A stretch of DNA of 11,089 nucleotides from UBA6183 sp964545895 (GCA_964545895.1 CAZJHS010000096.1:1-11089), one strand, 5' to 3'; numbered from the stretch's first letter, positions 1 through 6,088 are shown. Program-made: numbers and translations. Notes: generated from the letters alone by a model not told the origin.

Positions 1-389
1 AGTTAAAAAGTAACCAAAAAGCCCACCACGAATGCCAAATCCGACCTGTTTACTCACACAAGGCCAGCCGCCCCTGGTTCCGAAGCATCGAAAAAAAACA
101 GTCGTATTTCGCTCCATTCGTGGACACCCACCACACCTGATTCATTCAAGCATAAGAGGTAATTGGGAAGATTGCTTTTAGCTGTTGGAAGTTGGAGATT
201 CGAGAAGTGAGATTGGGACACCTCCACAATTGCGCAGCTCTCTCTCTCTTGCGTATCAATGCCTCAAATCTTCAGACAGAAGCTTCTGTCTGCAAACTAG
301 GTCTGTATAATCCGTTAGTATAACTTTGATAATAGCGCTGAAATTTCTGTAAGTGCTTTTATATCCTATTCAATCTGCTGTAGGCAAAA
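1..389. other. gene-poor repeat-like region
   Basis: No convincing gene lies here. Frame 3 of the plus strand is open from the window edge to a stop at 138-140 (45 codons, no visible start) and reads ...KASRPWFRSIEKKQSYF..., so it could be the tail of a truncated ORF or part of a dispersed repeat; I cannot name a family. Positions 185-219 read as five degenerate heptamers (TTGGAAG, TTGGAGA, TTCGAGA, AGTGAGA, TTGGGAC). A CT dinucleotide run follows at about 238-249, and a perfect palindrome at 273-292. The first 260 bases look richer in GC than the genes that follow, which fits non-coding dispersed-repeat DNA better than a conserved gene. Confidence 0.4.
273..292. repeat. perfect 20-bp palindrome
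   Basis: The sequence CAGACAGAAGCTTCTGTCTG is a perfect inverted repeat. As RNA it would fold into an 8-bp stem with an AGCT loop. It lies about 100 bases downstream of the TonB-C gene on the minus strand and has no T-run on either side, so it is not a standard intrinsic terminator. It could be a regulator site, a processing hairpin or part of a dispersed repeat. Confidence 0.6.
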
Positions 390-1115
390 CTAGTTAATGT
401 GTACTGGTATCGTAAATTGAATATTTACTGCACGCCCATTTAATTTGGCGGGGTTCCAATTGGGCATGTTATTAATTAGTTTTAGCACGGCCTCATCGCA
501 GGTTTTACTCACCGATTTTACAATACTTGATTGGATAATTTTACCATCTTTATTAATGGTTAAACTAACTATAGCAGTGCCTTTTACTTTTTGTTCTTTA
601 TCAGTTGGGGTTAGCTCAAGGTGTTGGTCTACGTAGTTTTTAAAAGCATCAGACGGACCTGGAAAAGTGGGCAGCACATCAGCAAAAAAGTAAACTTCAT
701 CAGCAGGATTGGCACTGTAAATTGTTTTTTGTGAACCATCTACCAAATGCTCAATAATGGTTGAATCAGTATTAACGTTTTCCCAATAATACCATAAACC
801 TATTTTTTTATGGTTAACATAATTTCCAGTACTAGTTTTTTCTCCGTTAAGTCCAAAGTAAGTGCACTTGCCATTAATAACAATTGGATCTACAGAGGTG
901 CATTCCGCAATCATCTGTGGTTTTCTATTATGCCTGTAAAAATCACTCACCAATAACAAGTTACTCGTTTTAATTGGGACAATTGTTCTAAAAAACATGG
1001 CGTAATCTTTAGTGCATTTTTTCCAGCTTATATCAAAATAAGTGGTGTCTGTTTGAGCAAAAGTACTTAACGAAACAGTTACAATGAGTATGGTTGCTAT
1101 AGCTAGTTTTTTCAT
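390..1115 (-). CDS. exported TonB C-terminal domain protein
   Basis: The 241-residue protein starts with a clear cleavable signal peptide (MKKLAIATILIVTVSLSTFAQ). Residues ~80-115 (GKCTYFGLNGEK...GLWYYW) resemble the MORN/YwqK-like repeats common in Bacteroidota surface proteins. Residues ~165-241 match the TonB C-terminal domain: KGTAIVSLTINKDGKI, a central helix, then WNPAKLNGRAVNIQFTIPV. Classical TonB passes proton-motive energy from ExbBD to outer-membrane receptors through an uncleaved N-terminal membrane anchor and a Pro-rich linker. Neither is present here, and no receptor or exbBD gene is nearby, so a true TonB role is doubtful. A stand-alone periplasmic or envelope protein is more likely. 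The ATG start is supported by the signal peptide and by a promoter-like sequence just upstream. No terminator is evident directly after the stop. Confidence 0.85.
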   Translation of the reverse strand: MKKLAIATILIVTVSLSTFAQTDTTYFDISWKKCTKDYAMFFRTIVPIKTSNLLLVSDFYRHNRKPQMIAECTSVDPIVINGKCTYFGLNGEKTSTGNYVNHKKIGLWYYWENVNTDSTIIEHLVDGSQKTIYSANPADEVYFFADVLPTFPGPSDAFKNYVDQHLELTPTDKEQKVKGTAIVSLTINKDGKIIQSSIVKSVSKTCDEAVLKLINNMPNWNPAKLNGRAVNIQFTIPVHIN

Positions 1116-1145
1116 GTTTTATAAAGATATGTGAAGTGTAGCTTG

Positions 1146-1175
1146 GTAAAGTATATACCTGCAACATTAATCAAA
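1146..1175 (-). promoter_or_regulatory. possible promoter of the TonB-C gene
   Basis: On the minus strand, TTTG (1172-1175) is followed after 18 bases by TACTTTAC (1146-1153). This resembles the Bacteroidota consensus TTTG-N~19-TAnnTTTG, although the last two bases of the -7 box differ. The predicted transcript start lies about 25 bases before the ATG. Confidence 0.35.
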
Positions 1176-1225
1176 AAAAATAATGCTTAAAAGTATTGGT
1201 AATATACTTAACAACGAAAGGTCAT

Positions 1226-1258
1226 AAAAAAAGTCCAAACTAAAACGTCTAGACTTTT
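1226..1258 (-). terminator. degraded terminator hairpin of unit A
   Basis: On the minus strand the outer stem AAAAGTC/GACTTTT followed by a T-run is kept, but internal pairs are lost to C-A mismatches. It would be a weakened intrinsic terminator, third in line after the tRNA. Confidence 0.4.
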
Positions 1259-1325
1259 AAAACGATGTTAGGTGGAATATGCCCCGAGTACTCGAGGGAA
1301 CCCACACCTCAATTTTGTATAAAAC
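1226..1325. repeat. tandem repeat unit A (diverged copy)
   Basis: This 100-bp unit has the same order as unit B: a hairpin with an A/T tract, TTTTAAAACGATGTT, GGTGGAATATG, an imperfect palindrome centred on CGAGTACTCG, GGAACCCAC, then CTCAATTTTGTATAAAAC. It differs from B in the hairpin (AGTCCAAACTAAAACG replaces AGTCCAGACTTAACG, and TCTAG replaces TCCGG), at one base in GTTAGG, and near CCCACACCTC. The hairpin changes break some base pairs, so this copy is a weaker terminator. The right edge coincides exactly with the start of the assembly gap. Confidence 0.85.
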
Positions 1326-1425
1326 NNNNNNNNNNNNNNNNNNNNNNNNNNNNNNNNNNNNNNNNNNNNNNNNNNNNNNNNNNNNNNNNNNNNNNNNNNN
1401 NNNNNNNNNNNNNNNNNNNNNNNNN
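1326..1425. other. assembly gap (100 N)
   Basis: A run of exactly 100 N is a conventional placeholder for a gap of unknown length. It begins directly after the last base of repeat unit A and ends directly before the first base of unit B. The true content is therefore probably zero or more further repeat units that the assembler could not resolve. Confidence 0.97.
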
Positions 1426-1457
1426 AAAAAAAGTCCAGACTTAACGTCCGGACTTTT
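1426..1457 (-). terminator. terminator hairpin of unit B
   Basis: On the minus strand AAAAGTCCGGAC pairs with GTCTGGACTTTT (one G-U pair) around a GTTAA loop and is followed by seven T. It is identical to the hairpin directly after the tRNA, so transcripts leaving the tRNA would meet at least two terminators in series. Confidence 0.65.
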
Positions 1458-1524
1458 AAAACGATGTTGGGTGGAATATGCCCCGAGTACTCGAGGGAAC
1501 CCACGACTCAATTTTGTATAAAAC
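1426..1524. repeat. tandem repeat unit B
   Basis: This 99-bp unit lies directly next to the terminator and 3' flank of tRNA-His. Its first 55 bases (1426-1480) are identical to 1525-1579, which are the terminator, the spacer and the last bases of the tRNA 3' end. Read on the minus strand, the unit carries GTCGTGGGTTC and CATATTCCACCC, as in the T-arm and acceptor of the tRNA, but a CCTCGAGTACTCGG-like palindrome replaces the T-loop region. No anticodon arm or D-arm is present. It looks like a duplicated tRNA 3' end plus terminator carrying a small palindrome. Confidence 0.85.
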
Positions 1525-1556
1525 AAAAAAAGTCCAGACTTAACGTCCGGACTTTT
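1525..1556 (-). terminator. intrinsic terminator after tRNA-His
   Basis: On the minus strand a 12-bp stem (AAAAGTCCGGAC / GTCTGGACTTTT, loop GTTAA) ends in a run of seven T, 13 bases after the tRNA 3' end. This is a standard rho-independent terminator and closes the sod-to-tRNA direction of transcription. Confidence 0.8.
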
Positions 1557-1579
1557 AAAACGATGTTGGGTGGAATATG
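1525..1579. repeat. partial repeat unit C overlapping the tRNA 3' end
   Basis: These 55 bases are identical to the first 55 bases of unit B and include the last 11 bases of the tRNA-His gene (GGTGGAATATG on the plus strand). The sequence then diverges abruptly into the normal tRNA T-arm. The repeat array is therefore built from the tRNA 3' end and its terminator, or has overwritten them. Confidence 0.85.
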
Positions 1580-1643
1580 GGGCTCGAACCCACGACCTCC
1601 TGAACCACAATCAGGCGCTCTAACCAACTGAGCTAAAACCACC
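1569..1643 (-). tRNA. tRNA-His (GTG anticodon)
   Basis: The minus strand folds as a tRNA: D-arm GCTC...GAGC, anticodon stem CCTGA/TCAGG with loop TTGTGGT (anticodon GTG), and T-arm GTGGG TTCGAGC CCCAT. The extra 5' G opposite discriminator C73 is the tRNA-His hallmark. CCA is not encoded; the bases after C73 read CAA. The acceptor stem is odd: 5' GTGGTTT faces 3' ATTCCAC, giving T-T mismatches at 5-68 and 6-67, where AAACCAC would pair fully. The mismatched 3' strand is exactly the part shared with the adjacent repeat units. The gene lies 58 bp downstream of sod on the same strand and just before a terminator. The identity is secure; whether this copy is functional is less so. Confidence 0.9.
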
Positions 1644-1701
1644 GTTTTGGGATGGCAAAAGTAAAAATATATTTTAAAAATGCCAACGTTTTTTTTGAAG
1701 T

Positions 1702-2427
1702 TTATGCATGTAGCAGAACATCAACCTTTTCCCAATTCAAAACATTCCAAAACGCCTCTAAGTATGCGGCTCTTTTGTTTTGGTATTTTAAATAATAGGC
1801 GTGTTCCCACACATCAATTCCAATTATTGGAGTGCCTTTTACAGTGGCAATATCCATTAATGGGTTATCTTGGTTTGGTGATGCTGTAATTACCAACTTA
1901 TCGTTTTGTTTAACTACCCAAGCCCAACCAGAGCCAAACTGACCCATAGCTGCTTTTTCAAATTGTTTTTTAAATTCTTCTAAGCTGCCAAAGTTTTTAG
2001 TTATAGCCTCTAAGGTTTTAGGTGTTGGCGTGGTTCCAGTTTTTAAAACTTCCCAAAAAAACGTGTGATTCCAATGTCCGCCACCGTGGTTACGTACAGC
2101 AGTTTTTACACTTTCGGGTAATTGATTAATATTTTGTAGCAGTGCATCAAGCGATTTGCCTTTAAGCGTAGGTTCTTTAGCAATAGCCTCGTTAAGCTTG
2201 GTTACGTATGCTTGGTGGTGTTTGCTGTAATGAATTTCCATGGTTTGGGCATCAATAAAAGGCTCCAGCGCATTGTAGGCATAAGGCAATTTAGGTAGCG
2301 CAAATAAAAAGTCATTACCAAGTTGGTTGGCTTTATTTACAGCAGCTCTTACTAAGGGTTTATTTATAAGCGTACCAGCCACCAAAACCGCACTGGTTTT
2401 TAAAAAATCTTTTCTCGATGCTTTCAT
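1702..2427 (-). CDS. exported Fe/Mn-family superoxide dismutase, Mn-type
   Basis: This 241-residue protein converts superoxide to hydrogen peroxide and oxygen. All four metal ligands are visible: H66 (MEIHYSKHH), H121 (GGGHWNHTFFW), and D205 and H209 (GIDVWEHAYYLKY). Gly117 and Gln186 (NQDNPLM) are the pattern of Mn-specific rather than Fe-specific enzymes, although cambialistic use is possible. The dismutase domain begins near residue 43. Ahead of it is an export signal, MKASRKDFLKTSAVLVAG, that resembles a Tat signal but has RK in place of the RR pair. A periplasmic location is inferred. I chose the ATG at 2427 because the upstream TTG at 2448 overlaps a promoter-like box and would bury the signal. 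A tRNA-His gene follows on the same strand. Confidence 0.92.
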   Translation of the reverse strand: MKASRKDFLKTSAVLVAGTLINKPLVRAAVNKANQLGNDFLFALPKLPYAYNALEPFIDAQTMEIHYSKHHQAYVTKLNEAIAKEPTLKGKSLDALLQNINQLPESVKTAVRNHGGGHWNHTFFWEVLKTGTTPTPKTLEAITKNFGSLEEFKKQFEKAAMGQFGSGWAWVVKQNDKLVITASPNQDNPLMDIATVKGTPIIGIDVWEHAYYLKYQNKRAAYLEAFWNVLNWEKVDVLLHA

Positions 2428-2449
2428 GTTATTTAAATTAATTACCAAA

Positions 2450-2483
2450 CGAAACTACAATTCTTAATCCTAAAAAACGCCAA
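2450..2483 (-). promoter_or_regulatory. possible promoter of sod
   Basis: On the minus strand TAGTTTCG (2450-2457) matches seven of eight positions of TAnnTTTG, and a TTG lies 23 bases upstream (2481-2483), at the long end of the usual spacing. The predicted start falls about 16 bases before the ATG at 2427, which supports that start over the TTG at 2448. Confidence 0.3.
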
Positions 2484-2568
2484 TAGAAATGTAATTGTTG
2501 AGTTTGTTTTACAAATGTTTTGGTTAAGTTGAGGTTAATGCGCTTATTTGAAGTGAAAATAAAACCGC

Positions 2569-3897
2569 GTGTCGTCAATTTGGAATAAGCTTAATAAATT
2601 TAACAGTCTTCAAATCTTTCATTTTTTAAGGTTTGGAACGTTTTTTCTTATTTCCATTTTACTGGCCAAAATTGCCATTTTATACCAACACGAGTACGGC
2701 CTGCATTTAATTAGCCAATACGAAAACTTAATGTTGGTTACTTCCAGTGTTACCTTTTTTTGGGTGGCAGGTATCACCAATACACTCATTCCTTATTACA
2801 ATAATTCCGATCCCGAGGTAAAGAAAAAAGTACTGTTTAATACCTTTATTTTATTGTTGGTATTTTCGGCTGTGGCTTCCATTATAGTAGCCTCTATGGG
2901 ATACTTGCATGGTAAAGATAAAAACCTGTTTCAAATGTTTGCCTTGGTGGTGCTTTTAAACACGCCAACTTACATTACCGATTATATTTTTTACCTTAAC
3001 GAAAAGTACAAATCGCTTATTATTTGGGGAATTGTTACGTTTTTAGCCCAAATACTAATGCTGTGTTTGCCATTGTATTTTAAGCAATCGCTAACATTGG
3101 CCATAAACTTACTATTGGTGTTAAGCTTACTTAAGTTTAACTACACCATTATTTTATTAATGAAATACGCTACCGTTTCGGTTCAAATAAACCTTACCAG
3201 CGATTTTATGAAAAAGGTAATGCCCATTATGTTTTCCATTTTACTGGCAGGCAGCATGGAGTACATTAACAGTTATATTATTGAGTTTAATTTTAGCGAT
3301 GAAGAGTTTGCTAAGTTTAGATATGGTGCGCGCGAGTTGCCTATTTTTATTATTCTAGCAAACTCGTTAAGCAGTATTTACAGTGGCGAAATTGCCAAAC
3401 TTAATCAAGAAGGTAGGCTTGAAGAAGGTTTGCTTAAACTCAAAAAATCATCTCAAAAACTTATGCGTTGGCTGTTTCCATCAACCATAGCCTTAATGTT
3501 TTTAAGTCCTTACTTGTTTAAATATGCCTACAATGAGCAGTTGGTTGATGGTTATAAAATATTTAACATTTACTTGTTGCTTATTGTAAGCCGCATGATT
3601 TACCCGCAAACGGTAATTATGGGCATCATGAAGAATAAGATCTTCTATTTAATTTCATCAAACTACCTGCTTATTAATTGCATTTTAGCCTTTTGGTTTA
3701 TTTACTTATTTGGCATTACAGGCATTGCATACGCTACTGTTATATCATACCTAGTAGAAAAAATTATGTTAATGATTTACTGTAAAATGCAAGGTATAGA
3801 TTACCGCAGGTTTACCCCTTGGGTTGAGCATTTACTGTACTCGGTAGTTACCATTGTGGCCTATTATTTAACCACGGTAATTGAAATGCCGCTGTAA
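2569..3897 (+). CDS. polysaccharide flippase-like membrane protein (MOP superfamily)
   Basis: The 442-residue protein is very hydrophobic, with about 12-13 membrane segments (for example near residues 20-40, 52-75, 85-110, 120-145, 150-172, 178-200, 215-238, 300-320, 330-355, 358-382, 385-405 and 418-440). The layout and length fit the Wzx/RfbX/MurJ-like flippases that move lipid-linked sugars across the inner membrane; the exact substrate cannot be read. No glycosyltransferases lie in the window, so it is not inside a visible O-antigen or capsule cluster. The start is GTG at 2569, the first start after an in-frame stop at 2560; the next Met is near residue 55 and would delete the first membrane segment. 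A weak promoter-like pair (TTTG 2519-2522, TTATTTG 2544-2550) lies upstream. The thioesterase gene starts 31 bp after its stop. Confidence 0.75.
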   Translation: MSSIWNKLNKFNSLQIFHFLRFGTFFLISILLAKIAILYQHEYGLHLISQYENLMLVTSSVTFFWVAGITNTLIPYYNNSDPEVKKKVLFNTFILLLVFSAVASIIVASMGYLHGKDKNLFQMFALVVLLNTPTYITDYIFYLNEKYKSLIIWGIVTFLAQILMLCLPLYFKQSLTLAINLLLVLSLLKFNYTIILLMKYATVSVQINLTSDFMKKVMPIMFSILLAGSMEYINSYIIEFNFSDEEFAKFRYGARELPIFIILANSLSSIYSGEIAKLNQEGRLEEGLLKLKKSSQKLMRWLFPSTIALMFLSPYLFKYAYNEQLVDGYKIFNIYLLLIVSRMIYPQTVIMGIMKNKIFYLISSNYLLINCILAFWFIYLFGITGIAYATVISYLVEKIMLMIYCKMQGIDYRRFTPWVEHLLYSVVTIVAYYLTTVIEMPL

Positions 3898-3928
3898 ACT
3901 TGGTTTTAAAAACAACTAAAATACACGT

Positions 3929-4321
3929 ATGATACAACAGTTTAATGTAGGTGATGTAAAGCACTACCAAAAAGAGGTGCAACAAACAGATACAGCTACG
4001 TTTAACTCGGGGCAAGTGCACCCAGTGTATGCCACATTTGCTTTGGGCCGCGATGCCGAGTGGGCTTGTAGGTTATTTGTGCTTGATATGAAAGAAGCAG
4101 ATGAAGAAGGCATTGGTACTTTTTTAACCATTGAACATGCAAGTCCTGCATTGTTAGGTACAACTGTAAACTTTACAGCCACTTTGGTAAAAATTGAAGG
4201 CAATAGTATAATTTGCGCTTTTGAAGCACATGTTGGCAACCGATTAATTGCTAAAGGCCAAACGGGACAAAAAATATTGAAAAAGGAAAAGTTAGAACGA
4301 CTTTTTGCTACTTTGGAGTAA
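3929..4321 (+). CDS. FlK-like hotdog-fold acyl-CoA thioesterase
   Basis: This 130-residue single-domain hotdog protein should hydrolyse an acyl-CoA thioester in the cytoplasm. It aligns, from memory, with fluoroacetyl-CoA thioesterase FlK. The block VYATFALGRDAEWACR matches FlK VFATGFMVGLMEWACV without gaps, and TFLTIEHASPALLGTTV matches the segment around the FlK active His. The FlK Thr42-Glu50-His76 triad corresponds to Thr36, Glu44 and His70 here, each offset by six residues. Residues that give FlK its fluoroacetate selectivity cannot be judged, and the family is widespread in organisms that never meet that poison, so a general short-chain or aberrant acyl-CoA clean-up role is more likely. 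The SDR gene starts 8 bp after its stop, which suggests co-translation and possibly a shared acyl-thioester pathway. Confidence 0.75.
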   Translation: MIQQFNVGDVKHYQKEVQQTDTATFNSGQVHPVYATFALGRDAEWACRLFVLDMKEADEEGIGTFLTIEHASPALLGTTVNFTATLVKIEGNSIICAFEAHVGNRLIAKGQTGQKILKKEKLERLFATLE

Positions 4322-4329
4322 CTTATTTT

Positions 4330-5118
4330 ATGAATATAGATTTAACAGGAAAAAACGCCATTGTATGCGGTGCCACCAAAGGCATTGGTAATGCAACAGC
4401 AAAATTATTAGCTAAGTTAGGTGCTAACGTAACCATGATTTCGCGCAACGAAAGTTTACTTAGCCGCATTATTAGAGATTTAGACACCGAAAAAGGACAA
4501 GTACATGATTACATTGCTGCCGATTTTAGTAAGCCCGAAGACTTACGCGAAAAAATGCAACAAAAGGTAAACGAGCCTAAAGTGTATCATATTTTAGTAA
4601 ATAACACAGGCGGGCCTCCGGCTGGTTTAGCTGTTGATGCCGAATTACACGAGTACACTGCAGCATTTACCAACCATTTATTATGCAACCAAGTTTTGGT
4701 ACAAGCTGTGGTTGATGGCATGCGTGCCAGTGGTTACGGACGTATTGTTAATGTTATTTCAACATCGGTAAAAGCACCTTTAAAAGGATTAGGCGTTTCA
4801 AATACCATACGTGCTGCTGTGGGCAATTGGGCTAAAACATTAAGCTTTGAATTAGCGCCATTTGGCATTACTGTAAATAACGTTTTACCTGGTGCAACTG
4901 CTACCGATAGGTTAACTCAGATTATTGAAAGCAAAGCATCAAAACAACACCATAGTATTGAAGAAGTAGCTAAAGAAATGACTGATGAAATACCTATGGG
5001 CCGTTTTGCTAAGCCCGATGAAATTGCCTACGCTATTGCATTTTTAACTAGCGAGTATGCAGCCTATATTACAGGTATAAATGTACCAGTTGATGGCGGA
5101 CGTACACCAAACCTTTAA
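4330..5118 (+). CDS. SDR-family protein, BKR subgroup 3-like, atypical active site
   Basis: The 262-residue protein has the Rossmann fold of short-chain dehydrogenases: GATKGIG (residues 14-20) for the dinucleotide, NNTGGPPAG (91-99), the structural Asn at 115, Ser144 at the usual catalytic Ser position, and the C-terminal GINVPVDGG segment. The catalytic YxxxK is absent: at the matching place the sequence reads SNTIR, so Ser157 replaces Tyr and Arg161 replaces Lys. This matches a known FabG-like subgroup (BKR subgroup 3, recognisable by NxGGPPxG and SNxxR) that departs from the standard tetrad, so it is not decay. Annotation as 3-oxoacyl-ACP reductase would be over-confident; the true reaction is unknown. 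It is tightly coupled to the upstream thioesterase. Confidence 0.85.
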   Translation: MNIDLTGKNAIVCGATKGIGNATAKLLAKLGANVTMISRNESLLSRIIRDLDTEKGQVHDYIAADFSKPEDLREKMQQKVNEPKVYHILVNNTGGPPAGLAVDAELHEYTAAFTNHLLCNQVLVQAVVDGMRASGYGRIVNVISTSVKAPLKGLGVSNTIRAAVGNWAKTLSFELAPFGITVNNVLPGATATDRLTQIIESKASKQHHSIEEVAKEMTDEIPMGRFAKPDEIAYAIAFLTSEYAAYITGINVPVDGGRTPNL

Positions 5119-5165
5119 TCATAAATTTTGTTTAACAACCATTATCACAACACTAAAATAATCAT

Positions 5166-6023
5166 ATGAAAAACACAGTAAAATTAATTATTGCAGCATT
5201 TTTTGCTTTGCAATTTTCTTTTGCGCAAGCGCAATTACAATTACCACAACCAAGCCCTAAAGCTAGCGTAATGCAGCAAATTGGCTTAACAGACATTACC
5301 ATTGATTACAGCAGCCCTGCTGTTAAAGGTCGTAAGGTTTTTGGCGAGTTAGTACCGTTTAACCAAGTATGGAGAGCAGGTGCAAATGCTGCTACTAAAA
5401 TTACCTTTACCAAAGATGTAACCATTGAAGGTGCAAATATTGCTAAAGGATCGTACAGTATTTTTATGATTCCTACTGCTACCGTTTGGACAGTAATTCT
5501 TAATAAAGATGCTAATGCTTCAACTGATGCACGTAAGGATGAAAACGATGTAGTTAAATTTACAGTAACACCAACTGCTACTAATCATACTGAGCGTTTA
5601 CAATACAGCTTTGCTAATTTTAACGAAGAAGTTACTGCTGTAAACATGGCTTGGGAAAACACCATGATTACTTTTAAAGTAAATTGTGCAACCAGCAAAC
5701 AAGCTTCAGAAAACATTGATAAAGCATTAGGTTCAACTTGGAGCCAATATAACAATGCTGCACGTTACTACTACGATCAAAAAGATTACAACAAAGCATT
5801 AGAGTATGTAAACCAAAGTTTAGGTTTAAGCAACCAATGGTTTAACAACTGGGTAAAAGCTCAAATTTTAGCTGCTAAAGGCATGAACAAAGATGCTTAT
5901 GCATACGCTTTAAAAGCAAAAGAATTAGGCGATAAAAATCCTGAAGGTTTTTTCTTTAAAACACAAGTAGAAAAAGCATTAGAAGATTGGAAAGCTGCTG
6001 CAGCTCCTGTTAAAAAGAAATAA
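5166..6023 (+). CDS. exported DUF2911 protein with TPR-like C-terminus
   Basis: This 285-residue protein begins with a signal peptide (about 1-22, ending FAQAQ). Residues ~25-170 match DUF2911, which is common in Bacteroidota: PSPKASVMQQIGLTDITIDY, then VKGRKVFGELVPFNQVWRAGANAATKI and GSYSIFMIP. The biochemical role of this domain is not established. Residues ~190-275 form helical repeats of TPR type (NNAARYYYDQKDYNKALEYV, WVKAQILAAKGMNKDAYAY), suggesting protein binding. The end is Lys-rich (PVKKK). It starts 47 bp after the SDR gene, has no strong promoter of its own that I can see, and is followed by a strong terminator, so it is probably the last gene of the 2569-6023 unit. Confidence 0.85.
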   Translation: MKNTVKLIIAAFFALQFSFAQAQLQLPQPSPKASVMQQIGLTDITIDYSSPAVKGRKVFGELVPFNQVWRAGANAATKITFTKDVTIEGANIAKGSYSIFMIPTATVWTVILNKDANASTDARKDENDVVKFTVTPTATNHTERLQYSFANFNEEVTAVNMAWENTMITFKVNCATSKQASENIDKALGSTWSQYNNAARYYYDQKDYNKALEYVNQSLGLSNQWFNNWVKAQILAAKGMNKDAYAYALKAKELGDKNPEGFFFKTQVEKALEDWKAAAAPVKKK

Positions 6024-6046
6024 AAATTAGTACCCTTAAGTAATTG

Positions 6047-6088
6047 AAAAGAGCCGCCCCGAAACAAGTTCGGGACGGCTCTTTTTTT
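6047..6088. terminator. strong bidirectional terminator
   Basis: The hairpin AAAAGAGCCGCCCCGAA / TTCGGGACGGCTCTTTT has one C-A mismatch, a short loop (ACAAG), and A and T tracts on both sides, so it works as an intrinsic terminator in either direction. It closes the plus-strand unit ending at 6023 and the minus-strand DsbA-like gene, whose stop codon (6087-6089) overlaps the T-run. Confidence 0.92.

Noticed and set aside
1226..1579. CRISPR-like array
   Set aside because: The units are whole 99-bp tandem duplications with no variable spacers, no cas genes are nearby, and the units match the tRNA end and its terminator.
1257..1610. Minus-strand open frame across the repeats and the gap
   Set aside because: It runs through 100 N, the tRNA 3' half and the terminators, and its residues repeat simply because the DNA repeats. 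Not a gene.
3964..4239. Antisense ORF within the thioesterase gene
   Set aside because: It is a shadow of a well-supported gene, with no start context or family resemblance.
3929..4321. True fluoroacetate-resistance gene
   Set aside because: The triad fits FlK, but the family is broad, and nothing nearby suggests organofluorine metabolism, so the specific function is not claimed.
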